The translations under genes were made by a program, and so were the position numbers. From Luteimonas viscosa (GTDB taxonomy: Bacteria > Pseudomonadota > Gammaproteobacteria > Xanthomonadales > Xanthomonadaceae): a stretch of 64,000 nucleotides of DNA. The stretch lies in assembly GCF_008244685.1 (NCBI RefSeq), contig NZ_VTFT01000001.1:2831248-2895247 (forward strand). Direction: 5' to 3'. The stretch's first letter is position 1. The number at the start of each line of letters is the position of its first letter. Below the pieces are notes generated by a model. The model was given only the letters and a program-made list of their open reading frames with translations, did no database searches and was not told the origin of the DNA. Of the stretch, positions 1-6,852 are shown in pieces.

Positions 1-184
1 CCTGAAGGAAGCCGCGCTCTGAAGTCGGCAATCGATGCGCGGATCGATGGCGGCAGCACCGCATCGACCTATCCCCGGAAAGTCGGCTCCGACCCCTGCT
101 TTCCTCGGCGCAGACGTGCTGGGGCATCGCCGATGGCCCCCTATACTCGTGGGCCCGCAGGCCATCCACCGAAGGACCCGGATC

Positions 185-613
185 ATGACCGATCGCAGCC
201 GCCGAGACATCCTCCTCGCCGCCACCACCCTGGCCGTCGGCGCGACCGCCACCGGCGCCCGCGCGGCCGCGTCCACACCCGCCGGCAAGGCAGCGTTCCC
301 GCCGGTCGTGCACCACGTGTTCTTCTGGCTGAAGAATCCGGAGTCCAGCGAGGATCTCGCCGCACTGCTCGCCGGATTGCGCACGCTGGCGGGCATCGAC
401 ACCGTGCGCGGCATCCACATCGGCGTGCCGGCGGATACCGAGCAGCGCGGCGTGGTCGACGGCAGCTACAGCGCCTCGGAGCTCCTGTTCTTCGACGATG
501 TGGCCGGGCAGGACGCCTATCAGATCCATCCCATCCACAAGCAGTTCGTCGCCGACTGCGAGCACCTGTGGGAGCGGGTGGTGGTGTATGACGTCAAGGC
601 TGTCGCGCCGTAA
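185..613 (+). CDS. Dabb-domain (stress-responsive alpha/beta barrel) protein, Tat-exported
   Basis: A 142-residue protein starting at the ATG at 185, where an AAGGAC ribosome site precedes it; a longer frame from 35 lacks one. The N-terminus reads DRSRRDILLAATTLAVGA, a twin-arginine signal ending near an ARA cleavage site. The mature part (VVHHVFFWLK, then DTVRGIHIG, then SYSASELLFFDD and AYQIHPIHKQF) matches the dimeric alpha/beta barrel Dabb family. Substrates of Dabb proteins are mostly unknown, so only family and periplasmic location are claimed. A TATACT box at 142-147 could be its -10 element. Confidence 0.85.
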   Translation: MTDRSRRDILLAATTLAVGATATGARAAASTPAGKAAFPPVVHHVFFWLKNPESSEDLAALLAGLRTLAGIDTVRGIHIGVPADTEQRGVVDGSYSASELLFFDDVAGQDAYQIHPIHKQFVADCEHLWERVVVYDVKAVAP

Positions 614-782
614 CCCATTGGCTCCCGGAAAGTGGCAGGTACATCCTGGACGTCGCGTCGCGTCGCGGCAGGCCTCCAGTGACTCGGCCCGGTTCGGCGG
701 CCATGCTATCTGCCGCGGTCGCATGGATGCGATAAGGCGCGCCCTACCACCTCAATCTTTCCGGCATCGCGTTGACAAAAGC

Positions 783-825
783 GGGAAGGAATCAACTGGC
801 TCAATTCCCTCCGCCTCTTTAGATC
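783..825. repeat. degenerate palindromic element (GGGACGGAGGG family), copy 1
   Basis: Imperfect inverted arms (GGGAAGGAATCAA / TCAATTCCCTCCGCC) around a CTGGC loop, followed by the foot TTTAGATC. It is a decayed copy of the perfect palindrome at 3965-4003 and lies just past the stop of the minus-strand RDD gene. Confidence 0.7.
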
Positions 826-843
826 CCGCGTCTTTGCAGCGTG

Positions 844-1437
844 TCAGAGGGACGTGAACGTCCCAATCGTGCCTGCGAACATCAAGGCCACCACAATGGC
901 GCCGCCGAAGATCGCGCGCACCCACCAGAACCAGGTAGCGGGCGCATGATGCACCTCCAAGCCGAGCGACCTGTCCCACCGTGTGATGCCATTGTTGGAG
1001 AGATCACCGAAGCTGGTCGCCATCGTGTACAGGGTGACTAGCGGCAGCCCAAGACCCAAGCCGCGCACGTAGATCGTGGCCTCTCGCCGGAGTGCCAGGA
1101 CAAAGCCCATCCTGCGTCCTTCGCGTGTGCGCACCCGAATTCCGAAGAGCCACTTTCCCGGCGTCTGCCCGGAAGCCAGCAGCAGCGCGATCGGCGGGAT
1201 CGCCACGATCGGCGATATCACATTCGACAGGACCGTCCCACCCAGTCCTTCGAAAAGGCCCAGCAACCTGTCGACCCGTTCCGTATCCGCCTGTAGGAGT
1301 TCCAGGTAGATCACGACCACGAAGATTGCCACGAAGGAAAAGACGAACACGTCGATCATGCGTGCGAAGTAGCGTGGCCAAGGACGCACGTCTACATTCG
1401 CCCTCGGCGGGGCGTCGGACTCTACCTGAATCTCCAT
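844..1437 (-). CDS. RDD-family integral membrane protein
   Basis: A 197-residue membrane protein. The ATG at 1437 is preceded on the minus strand by AGGGGGTG, so the longer frame to 1557 is not used. About three or four hydrophobic segments are visible (VFVFSFVAIFVVVIYLELL, then IVAIPPIALLLA, then a C-terminal FGGAIVVALMFA). The family signature is clear: an Arg-Asp pair in the first helix (YFARMIDVFVF) and SGQTPGKWLFGIRV between helices. RDD proteins are mostly uncharacterised, with some linked to ion or compatible-solute transport; no substrate can be read here. Confidence 0.85.
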   Translation of the reverse strand: MEIQVESDAPPRANVDVRPWPRYFARMIDVFVFSFVAIFVVVIYLELLQADTERVDRLLGLFEGLGGTVLSNVISPIVAIPPIALLLASGQTPGKWLFGIRVRTREGRRMGFVLALRREATIYVRGLGLGLPLVTLYTMATSFGDLSNNGITRWDRSLGLEVHHAPATWFWWVRAIFGGAIVVALMFAGTIGTFTSL

Positions 1438-1513
1438 CGCACACCCCCTGTTGCACTGTGCAATCGCACCGGCGCCATCCCCATGGCGAACGCTCCCCTG
1501 CTCCTGACGACGT

Positions 1514-1560
1514 AAAGGGGACGGAGGCAATCTAAGCCGATCATTGCCCTCCGTCACCTT
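1514..1560. repeat. palindromic element (GGGACGGAGGG family), copy 2
   Basis: Inverted arms GGGGACGGAGGCAAT and ATTGCCCTCCGTCACC flank a short CTAAGCCGATC loop between the protease and RDD genes. A run of T follows on the plus strand (1559-1565). It is a diverged member of the family at 3965-4003. Confidence 0.75.
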
Positions 1561-1578
1561 TTTTTGGTCCCCTTACAG

Positions 1579-2403
1579 TCAGCCAGCCGCTGGCGGCTCG
1601 CCGGCGATCACCCCCTCGATCCAGCTCGCATAGTGACTGATACGGACATTGCAGGCGCTCTGTCCGTAGCGGCCCGGCCAGACGGTCCTGACGTCGCCTT
1701 CGAGGAACTTCCAGGAAGCCAGCCCAGCCAGTCGCCATTGCCCATCCACCTCGATGAGCGCGGGGCCGCCGCTGTCGCCGTTGCCGAGGATGCCCTCGAG
1801 CGGCAGCCCGGAAGGGGGCGCATCGAACACGTAGCAGAACCAGCGCTCGTGCGCGCTGGTGACGGTGTTGAAGGCGCGGCGCAGTTCCGTGCGATTGGGG
1901 CCCTGTGGATCGTGACCAATGGCGCCCGTTCCCGCGGCGCCTTTGCCCAGGATCCTGACGATCCGGTTGGCTTCATCGCTGCCAAGGTAGAGCGGCGCGG
2001 GCACGACATCGGTGACCGCCTCCGACAGCTTGAGCATGGCGATGTCGTCGGAGGATGCGAGCAGCACCAGCACCAGCACCGCTTCGCCGGTGGCCATGGC
2101 CTGGTGGATCAGCGCGTGCGGCGGCAGCTTGTAACCGGGATGCGTCACGACACGCTCGACGTTCCTGGGCACGCCGTTGATGACGACCTGCCAGGGCCCG
2201 GGCTGCGACGGAATCGTATGGGCGGCGGTAACCACCCAGCGCGGTTCCACCAGCACCCCATGGCCCTCGCCGGGCATGTCGACGAGCGCCGGGAACTCGG
2301 CCGCCGTCACCCGGTACTCCGTGTCATCGACGTCATGCCGGATCACGACCGCGCTGGCGGACGACGTTGCGGCAAGCAGGCTGAGCAGCAGCAATCGCAG
2401 CAT
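1579..2403 (-). CDS. secreted trypsin-like serine protease (S1 family)
   Basis: A 274-residue protein with an N-terminal signal peptide (MLRLLLLSLLAATSSASA, cleavage near residue 18). The catalytic triad is complete: His62 in VVTAAHT, Asp120 in SSDDIAML and Ser211 in GNGDSGGPAL. Two cysteines may form a disulfide. It should act outside the cytoplasm on proteins; the target is unknown. It lies 30 bp downstream of the first copy of the 93-residue membrane protein gene, in the same direction, so the two are probably cotranscribed. Short remnants of its 5' end are carried in the duplicated cassettes at 2817 and 4039, showing that this pair was the original arrangement. Confidence 0.9.
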   Translation of the reverse strand: MLRLLLLSLLAATSSASAVVIRHDVDDTEYRVTAAEFPALVDMPGEGHGVLVEPRWVVTAAHTIPSQPGPWQVVINGVPRNVERVVTHPGYKLPPHALIHQAMATGEAVLVLVLLASSDDIAMLKLSEAVTDVVPAPLYLGSDEANRIVRILGKGAAGTGAIGHDPQGPNRTELRRAFNTVTSAHERWFCYVFDAPPSGLPLEGILGNGDSGGPALIEVDGQWRLAGLASWKFLEGDVRTVWPGRYGQSACNVRISHYASWIEGVIAGEPPAAG

Positions 2404-2433
2404 GCACCTTGTCCCGTTCTTCCAAACCGTTGG

Positions 2434-2715
2434 TCAGCGATCAATGGACCAGACAACCACGCTGCTCACGATAAGCGACAAGGCGACGAACGCCAGCATC
2501 GAGCCAAGTACTGGATAGCGGGTGAAGCGGGGACGTACCGCCGCGAGCGTTGGGTTGGCCAGGACAACCACACCCAGAAGCAGCCAGCCTCCCGCGCCTA
2601 GCCATCCCGAAAATCCCTGGAACTTGGCAGGCGACAGGTACGCAACGACAGCGCACAGTCCCGCAATCCAGAGGTGTCCACGTGTGTCCGTACTGGATCC
2701 CATATCTTGCGACAA
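2434..2715 (-). CDS. small membrane protein, cassette copy 1
   Basis: A 93-residue protein of unknown function. The likely start is TTG at 2715, preceded by AGGGAGATTCAC, a good ribosome site; this copy also has an ATG at codon 5 that the others lack. Two or three hydrophobic helices are visible: HLWIAGLCAVVAYL, LGAGGWLLLGVVVLA and MLAFVALSLIVSSVVVW. It sits directly upstream of the secreted protease gene, 30 bp apart. Retention of an open frame in all three copies suggests selection or recent duplication. I do not recognise the family. Confidence 0.7.
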   Translation of the reverse strand: MSQDMGSSTDTRGHLWIAGLCAVVAYLSPAKFQGFSGWLGAGGWLLLGVVVLANPTLAAVRPRFTRYPVLGSMLAFVALSLIVSSVVVWSIDR

Positions 2716-2789
2716 GTGAATCTCCCTGAATCTCCCTGTCTGAGCGCCAACCGGGCTTGGCTGCGAGTGCCTGAGACAATCAAAGCGGA

Positions 2790-2815
2790 TTAATTCCCTC
2801 CGTCCCCTTTAGATC
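2790..2815. repeat. half palindromic element with TTTAGATC foot
   Basis: Single arm TTAATTCCCTCCGTCCCC followed by TTTAGATC. The second cassette copy begins within two bases of this foot, so it marks the duplication junction. Confidence 0.8.
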
Positions 2816-2867
2816 CGAGCAGCAGCAATCGCAGCATGTACCTTGTCCCGTTCTTCCAAACCGTTGG

Positions 2868-3149
2868 TCAGCGATCAATGGACCAGACAACCACGCTGCT
2901 CACGATAAGCGACAAGGCGGCGAACGCCAGCATCGAGCCAAGTACTGGATGGCGGGTGAAGCGGGGACGTACCGCCGCGAGCGTTGGGTTGGCCAGGACA
3001 ACCACACCCAGAAGCAGCCAGCCGCCCGCGCCTAGCCATCCCGAAAGTCCGTGGAACTTGGCAGGCGACAGGTACGCAACGACAGCGCACAGTCCCGCAA
3101 TCCAGAGGTGTCCACGTGTGTCCGTACTGGATCCCACATCTTGCGACAA
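2868..3149 (-). CDS. small membrane protein, cassette copy 2
   Basis: The second copy of the 93-residue membrane protein. The same TTG start and AGGGA-type leader are kept, and there are four or five conservative differences from copy 1 (for example Val for Met at residue 5 and His-Gly-Leu for Gln-Gly-Phe near residue 33). No protease gene follows: the cassette stops a few codons into it. It could be translated, but its function is unknown. Confidence 0.6.
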   Translation of the reverse strand: MSQDVGSSTDTRGHLWIAGLCAVVAYLSPAKFHGLSGWLGAGGWLLLGVVVLANPTLAAVRPRFTRHPVLGSMLAFAALSLIVSSVVVWSIDR

Positions 3150-3223
3150 GTGAATCTCCCTGAATCTTCCTGTCCGAGCCCCAACCGGGCTTGGTCCCGA
3201 GTGCCTGAAACAATCAAAGCAGA

Positions 3224-3249
3224 TTAATTCCCTCCGTCCCCTTTAGATC
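3224..3249. repeat. half palindromic element with TTTAGATC foot
   Basis: Arm TTAATTCCCTCCGTCCCC and foot TTTAGATC ending cassette copy 2. On the minus strand its GATCTAA supplies the last codon and the stop of the adjoining 177-residue reading frame. Confidence 0.8.
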
Positions 3250-3776
3250 GCGCTAACATAAACGATTGGCAGGCGATTGCTTCCCTCTCCTCTTATCAGA
3301 GCAGCTGCGACTCTGGCGTGAGTCGACGCAAGTGGTATTGACTTATCTGAGACCGGAATCTCACCGTCACTCCCGCCACCAATCTCGCTTAAGAGCAACT
3401 TAACGAGGTAAGGTTTACGCGCAGGTGGCAATTTCGGAACAACTCCGTACTTTTCCGAAGAGACCTGGATTGACACGAGAAGCTGACCATCCGCATCCGT
3501 AACACAGCCGAGAGAAGTCGTCCACTCGATGCCTTCGTTGTCGCGAGTCACGTATCTCAAACCACCAAGTACTTTTTCTGACAGCTCAACCAAGATGGTC
3601 GAAACCTGCTCTGCCCCTGTGTCCAAGTATGTTTCATCATCAACGTCGGGTAACGAAAGTGATCCGGCCTGAATCGAAGAGTATGGGCTCCCCGATATCC
3701 ATCTATGCCCCAGGTCCAAGACCTCTCGCGCAGTCGTTCCGCACTTTAGTGGGATCACAGTTGAGTAGCTGATCAA
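3243..3776 (-). CDS. protein of unknown function from low-GC island, probably truncated at C-terminus
   Basis: A 177-residue reading frame starting at TTG 3776 behind GAGGTGACAA, a convincing ribosome site, three bases after the stop of the upstream fragment. Codon use is much lower in GC than the surroundings. The sequence is soluble-looking, without signal or membrane helices, and has alternating beta-rich stretches (TVIPLKCGTTAREVLDLGHRW at the start). The last codons, GCG ATC TAA, run straight into the repeat element GATCTAAAGGGG, so the natural C-terminus has probably been lost. I recognise no family. Its place behind a STAND-like ATPase suggests a component of the same accessory system, which is inference. 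Confidence 0.6.
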   Translation of the reverse strand: MISYSTVIPLKCGTTAREVLDLGHRWISGSPYSSIQAGSLSLPDVDDETYLDTGAEQVSTILVELSEKVLGGLRYVTRDNEGIEWTTSLGCVTDADGQLLVSIQVSSEKYGVVPKLPPARKPYLVKLLLSEIGGGSDGEIPVSDKSIPLASTHARVAAALIRGEGSNRLPIVYVSAI

Positions 3777-3779
3777 TTG

Positions 3780-3929
3780 TCACCTCATGAATAGGAATGA
3801 CCCACATGCAGTTGCGAGGCCCCCACGCAGAATGAATCTGATCCAGTGTCCCGTCGATAGGGCGGACTCTATGTTGGCGCGGGTTACTCCATCAGCCGAA
3901 ACCAGTCGCGAAGAGTCAACTGAAGCCAA
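3780..3929 (-). pseudogene. 3' remnant of a gene upstream of the 177-residue frame
   Basis: An open frame with no ATG runs from the palindromic element (stop codon inside the palindrome near 3985) to TGA at 3780-3782. From an internal TTG at 3929 it would give 49 residues, ending SGHWIRFILRGG-like text that reads more precisely LSTGHWIRFILRGGLATACG then SFLFMR. The composition is protein-like, with a hydrophobic C-terminal stretch, and its stop lies three bases before the next start, the spacing expected of translationally coupled operon genes. I read it as the tail of a gene whose 5' part was removed when the palindrome and cassette copy 3 arrived. It could instead be a real small gene with a TTG start. 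Confidence 0.4.
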
Positions 3930-3964
3930 CGCTCTTCCTCTTCTAAAAAACGGGACTAAAAAAC

Positions 3965-4003
3965 GGGACGGAGGGAATTAACTGGCTTAATTCCCTCCGT
4001 CCC
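3965..4003. repeat. perfect palindromic element (GGGACGGAGGG family), type copy
   Basis: Two 17-base arms, GGGACGGAGGGAATTAA and its exact reverse complement, flank a CTGGC loop. It is preceded by a duplicated ACGGGACTAAAAA-like stretch and followed at 4009-4038 by two CCCTTTAGATC feet. It resembles a REP-type mobile palindrome of the sort moved by REP-associated tyrosine transposases; no such transposase gene is in the window. Confidence 0.85.
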
Positions 4004-4038
4004 CTTAGAGCTGCCCTTTAGATCGTCCCCTTTAGATC

Positions 4039-4495
4039 GGACGACGTTGCGGCAAGCAGGCTGAGCAGCAGCAATCGCAGCATGTACCTTGTCCCGTTCT
4101 TCCAAACCGTTGGTCAGCGATCAAGAGACCAGACAACCACGCTGCTCACGATAAGCGACAAGGCGGCGAACGCCAGCATCGAGCCAAGTACTGGATGGCG
4201 GGTGAAGCGGGGACGTACCGCCGCGAGCGTTGGGTTGGCCAGGACAACCACACCCAGAAGCAGCCAGCCGCCCGCGCCTAGCCATCCCGAAAGTCCGTGG
4301 AACTTGGCAGGCGACAGGTACGCAACGACAGCGCACAGTCCCGCAATCCAGAGGTGTCCACGTGTGTCCGTACTGGATCCCACATCTTGCGACAAGTGAA
4401 TCTCCCTGAATCTTCCTGTCCGAGCCCCAACCGGGCTTGGTCCCGAGTGCCTGAAACAATCAAAGCAGATTAATTCCCTCCGTCCCCTTTAGATC
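4039..4495. repeat. duplicated cassette, copy 3
   Basis: Starts exactly after a TTTAGATC foot with GGACGACGTTGCGG, the sequence at 2359 inside the protease gene, and runs without indels to the TTTAGATC foot at 4495. It carries a longer piece of the protease 5' end (about 45 bases) than copy 2, so it was not derived from copy 2 in its present form. It sits inside the low-GC island. Confidence 0.9.
4114..4395 (-). CDS. small membrane protein, cassette copy 3
   Basis: The third copy of the 93-residue membrane protein, identical to copy 2 except Leu for Ile three residues from the C-terminus (WSLDR instead of WSIDR). The TTG start and its AGGGA-type ribosome site are retained. Downstream lie only about fifteen codons of the protease signal peptide before the junction. 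Confidence 0.6.
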   Translation of the reverse strand: MSQDVGSSTDTRGHLWIAGLCAVVAYLSPAKFHGLSGWLGAGGWLLLGVVVLANPTLAAVRPRFTRHPVLGSMLAFAALSLIVSSVVVWSLDR

Positions 4496-4523
4496 GCTAG
4501 GTTTAATTCCCTCCGTCCCCTTA
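4470..4523. repeat. two half palindromic elements in tandem
   Basis: Arm plus foot at 4470-4495, then a second arm TTAATTCCCTCCGTCCCC at 4503-4520 followed by TTA. Just beyond, 4549-4584 holds a different short repeat-like sequence (AATGTCCCTGACACC followed by a T run), a motif type I associate with REP-like elements of other proteobacteria. Together these fill the gap between cassette copy 3 and the ATPase stop. Confidence 0.65.
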
Positions 4524-4612
4524 TTCCCCTGACACCATTTCTCAGGAGGGGCTAAATGTCCCTGACACCTTTTTTTAAGCTAGTCTGACACCGCATTTGC
4601 GTGAGCCTTGGC

Positions 4613-5902
4613 TCAAAAGTTCCTCAGCCTTACATACAGTCGAAATACGGGATTTACAAATTCGTATACACCCTGCTTCTCAGGCAGCCTGAAGAGAGCG
4701 GGACCAAATTTCTTATCTAGTAGCCGAGGCAACAGCTGGTCGACCCACTCAATACCCACGTCCTTAGCATCTTGTCGCAGTCGCTTTACCAGCACTCTTC
4801 CAAGCTCGTCAGCTGAGATGTCGGCTCGATCCTCTTGCTCAGCCAAAAAGTGAAGAAGAATCTTTCTGTCCTCAGATTCGCCTATGGCGCGCTGATACTG
4901 AGATTCAAGAGTCGGAAAGGCAGTGCCATTTCTTACGTCATCAAGAACTTCCGTAAGTACTGTGGGGTCGACAAGTTTTACGCTCAATCTGTTCGCGACA
5001 GTCACACACTCCTTACCAAGCAGTTGCGCCAGATAGGGATAACCCCCGCTTAGCTCACTGATCTTCCCAACCACGTCGGGATCAAAAACGATCTCGTTCT
5101 TAAAAAGTCGCTCCGCAGTGGAGAAAATTTGACTTGTCTCAGCTGGAATCATTGCTTTGACATGGATAGCGCCTTCTTCAAGAAGCCTCTCAACAGACGC
5201 GTGATCTTCAACCAGATCAGTGAGGTCACGCGCGATCCCGCAAATTGCAAACTTGACGTCCGCTGATGACAAGGACTTGATCAAAGATCCGATTCCACTC
5301 TTATTCTCGATTACATCAAATTCATCGAGAAGAATTAGCAATCCATCTCGCTTCATCTTCCCTTTGACTTGGTGGGTGACGATCGCAGACAAATAATTTC
5401 GGAAAGTCTGGACTATGTCTCCTTCCACAGTTTTTGCGTATTTGGAGGATTCAATACCCTTAGCGCCCCAATTTACGACTTTCAGATCGGCGCCGGCGCT
5501 AACCTCTTTAATGCGGTCAAATTCGACTAGTTCTTTTCCATCATTTGGTACTAGTCGCAGCAAGCCGTCTTCGCCGTCTTGGTCATTACAAAGTCGGCGC
5601 AACAACCCCTCGACTCCGTTGATCGAGGAGTCGCATGTGTAGTAGGTCGTCAGGTACTTTCGTGGCTTTTGCGGAATCTGGCCTTGCAGTCCTGCGTACT
5701 TCGCTAGCGTGTAATCTCCCAGCGCCATCTGTTGCACTTGGCGCATGAGAGATGACTTGCCGACACCGCGCTTCCCGTAAACCGCAATTAGGCTCAGAGG
5801 TGCATTAACTGCCTTCATGCAGTCTGTCAGCTGGTTAGTCCTGCCAACAAAGCGAGCCGGGTCGCGGATCACATCCGATGTAAAGCCAACCTCAGGGTCC
5901 AT
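4613..5902 (-). CDS. AAA/STAND-like P-loop ATPase of a low-GC accessory island
   Basis: A 429-residue ATPase starting at ATG 5902 behind GAGGAAT. An FVGR box (residues 18-21) precedes Walker A GKRGVGKSS (43-51). Walker B LLILLDEFD is near 188-196, and the ICGIARDL strand near 220 fits a sensor position. The rest (GGYPYLAQLLG, then a C-terminal helical part ending FVNPVFRLYVRLRNF) resembles the lid and winged-helix of Orc1/Cdc6-like AAA or STAND ATPases. Such proteins act as NTP-driven switches, often in phage defence or transposition; which applies here is not visible. Base composition is far lower in GC than the neighbours, indicating transfer. Its former downstream partners are broken by repeats. 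Confidence 0.75.
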   Translation of the reverse strand: MDPEVGFTSDVIRDPARFVGRTNQLTDCMKAVNAPLSLIAVYGKRGVGKSSLMRQVQQMALGDYTLAKYAGLQGQIPQKPRKYLTTYYTCDSSINGVEGLLRRLCNDQDGEDGLLRLVPNDGKELVEFDRIKEVSAGADLKVVNWGAKGIESSKYAKTVEGDIVQTFRNYLSAIVTHQVKGKMKRDGLLILLDEFDVIENKSGIGSLIKSLSSADVKFAICGIARDLTDLVEDHASVERLLEEGAIHVKAMIPAETSQIFSTAERLFKNEIVFDPDVVGKISELSGGYPYLAQLLGKECVTVANRLSVKLVDPTVLTEVLDDVRNGTAFPTLESQYQRAIGESEDRKILLHFLAEQEDRADISADELGRVLVKRLRQDAKDVGIEWVDQLLPRLLDKKFGPALFRLPEKQGVYEFVNPVFRLYVRLRNF

Positions 5903-5948
5903 TCGCTATTCCTCGTCAACTAAAGCACAACGCCAAACTTTAAGAATA

Positions 5949-5980
5949 AGGGCCAGGTTCACTTCTGAACGACTGGCCCT
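5949..5980 (-). terminator. hairpin downstream of nrdJb
   Basis: AGGGCCAG and CTGGCCCT pair around a 16-base loop that itself contains GTTC/GAAC. It lies between the nrdJb stop and the ATPase start, both minus strand, so it should end nrdJb transcription before the island. The T tract after the stem is weak (TTATTCTT). Confidence 0.55.
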
Positions 5981-6011
5981 TTCGGTCTCACTCAACAATG
6001 TCGCAAGCGAC

Positions 6012-6794
6012 TCACCCGCACTTGCTATACCCACAATTCAAACAAGTCGCACACCCATCCATCAGCACCAGCGCCTTGGTGCTGCACTTGTGGCACATGC
6101 TGGCGGAGGGCGGGAACGAGGCGCCGTCGCCGGTGACTTCGATGTCGCCGACGGGCTCGGGGTAGCCGGGGTCTTCGGGGGTGGCGTCTACGTCAGAGTT
6201 TTTTTTTGACTGCTGTTCGTAGGCGCGGCGCTTTTCGGCGATCAGGGCCTTCTGCGCGGGGCTCATCTCGGGGTCGTGGAGCATGCCGATCGACTTGAGG
6301 TGGTCCTCGACGATGCTGCCCAGCTCGGCCACCAGGCTGGGCATGTACACGCCGCCGGCCTTGAAGTAGCCGCCCTTGGGGTCGAACACGGCCTTCATCT
6401 CTTCCACCAGGAAGGTCACGTCGCCGCCCTTGCGGAACACGGCGCTCATGATGCGCGTGAGCGCGACGATCCACTGGAAGTGCTCCATCGACTTGGAGTT
6501 GATGAAGATCTCGAACGGGCGGCGGTGCTCGTGCTCGTTGCCGGCGTTGAGCACGATGTCGTTGATGGTCACGTACATGGCGTGTTCCACCAGCGGCGAC
6601 TTGATCTTGTAGGTGCTGCCGATCAGCACTTCGGGGCGCTCGATGCGCTCGTGCATGTGGATCACGTCGGCGGTCTTGGGCAGCTCGGCCTCCACCTTCT
6701 CGCGCGGGACGGAGGCGCCGGCGACGGCCTTCTCCTTGTCCTCGGGGGTGACGACGGCGTATCCGGTGATCTTCTTGTCGATCTTGACGGCCAT
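6012..6794 (-). CDS. nrdJb: B12-dependent ribonucleotide reductase, small C-terminal component (TSCPD domain)
   Basis: A 260-residue protein corresponding to NrdJb of species in which the class II reductase is split. The TSCPD-type core includes YVTINDIVLNAG and RRPFEIFINSKSMEHFQW (near 100-135), followed by GGDVTFLVEEMKAVFD. The C-terminus carries two cysteine clusters, CHKC (234-237) and CATCLNC (248-254), ending SKCG, which would serve the redox relay that re-reduces the catalytic subunit. The start is ATG 6794; the longer frame runs into repeats. The partner nrdJa is 1.6 kb upstream on the same strand, with two H1-like genes between them. Confidence 0.85.
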   Translation of the reverse strand: MAVKIDKKITGYAVVTPEDKEKAVAGASVPREKVEAELPKTADVIHMHERIERPEVLIGSTYKIKSPLVEHAMYVTINDIVLNAGNEHEHRRPFEIFINSKSMEHFQWIVALTRIMSAVFRKGGDVTFLVEEMKAVFDPKGGYFKAGGVYMPSLVAELGSIVEDHLKSIGMLHDPEMSPAQKALIAEKRRAYEQQSKKNSDVDATPEDPGYPEPVGDIEVTGDGASFPPSASMCHKCSTKALVLMDGCATCLNCGYSKCG

Positions 6795-6852
6795 TGCGTG
6801 GGTCCTGGTGGTGCGTGGTGCTGGAATGTTGGAAGTGCGTGGGGCGGGCCTG

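Larger units (their letters stand above)
2359..2815. repeat. duplicated cassette, copy 1 (original locus)
   Basis: The reference copy of a roughly 430-457 bp unit: the 5' end of the protease gene, the whole 93-residue membrane gene, its leader, and a half palindromic element ending TTTAGATC. It aligns without indels to 2817-3249 (offset 434) and 4039-4495 (offset 1680), with about fifteen substitutions against either. Confidence 0.9.
2817..3249. repeat. duplicated cassette, copy 2
   Basis: Direct head-to-tail repeat of 2383-2815 with no indels. It retains only the first codons of the protease gene (the stretch GAGCAGCAGCAATCGCAG on the plus strand) before the junction. Within the shared part it differs from copy 3 at only about two bases, at 2879 and 2880. 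Confidence 0.9.

Noticed and set aside
2-22. Possible 3' end of an upstream plus-strand gene (reads LKEAAL then TGA).
   Set aside because: Only six codons are inside the window; nothing supports it beyond an open frame.
2441-2779. 112-residue frames repeated in all three cassettes, overlapping the 93-residue gene in another frame.
   Set aside because: Out-of-frame shadow; no membrane or domain pattern, and the 93-residue frame has the ribosome site.
3787-3981. 64-residue plus-strand frame over the island gap.
   Set aside because: It runs through the palindrome and is antisense to the better-supported minus-strand fragment; no ribosome site.
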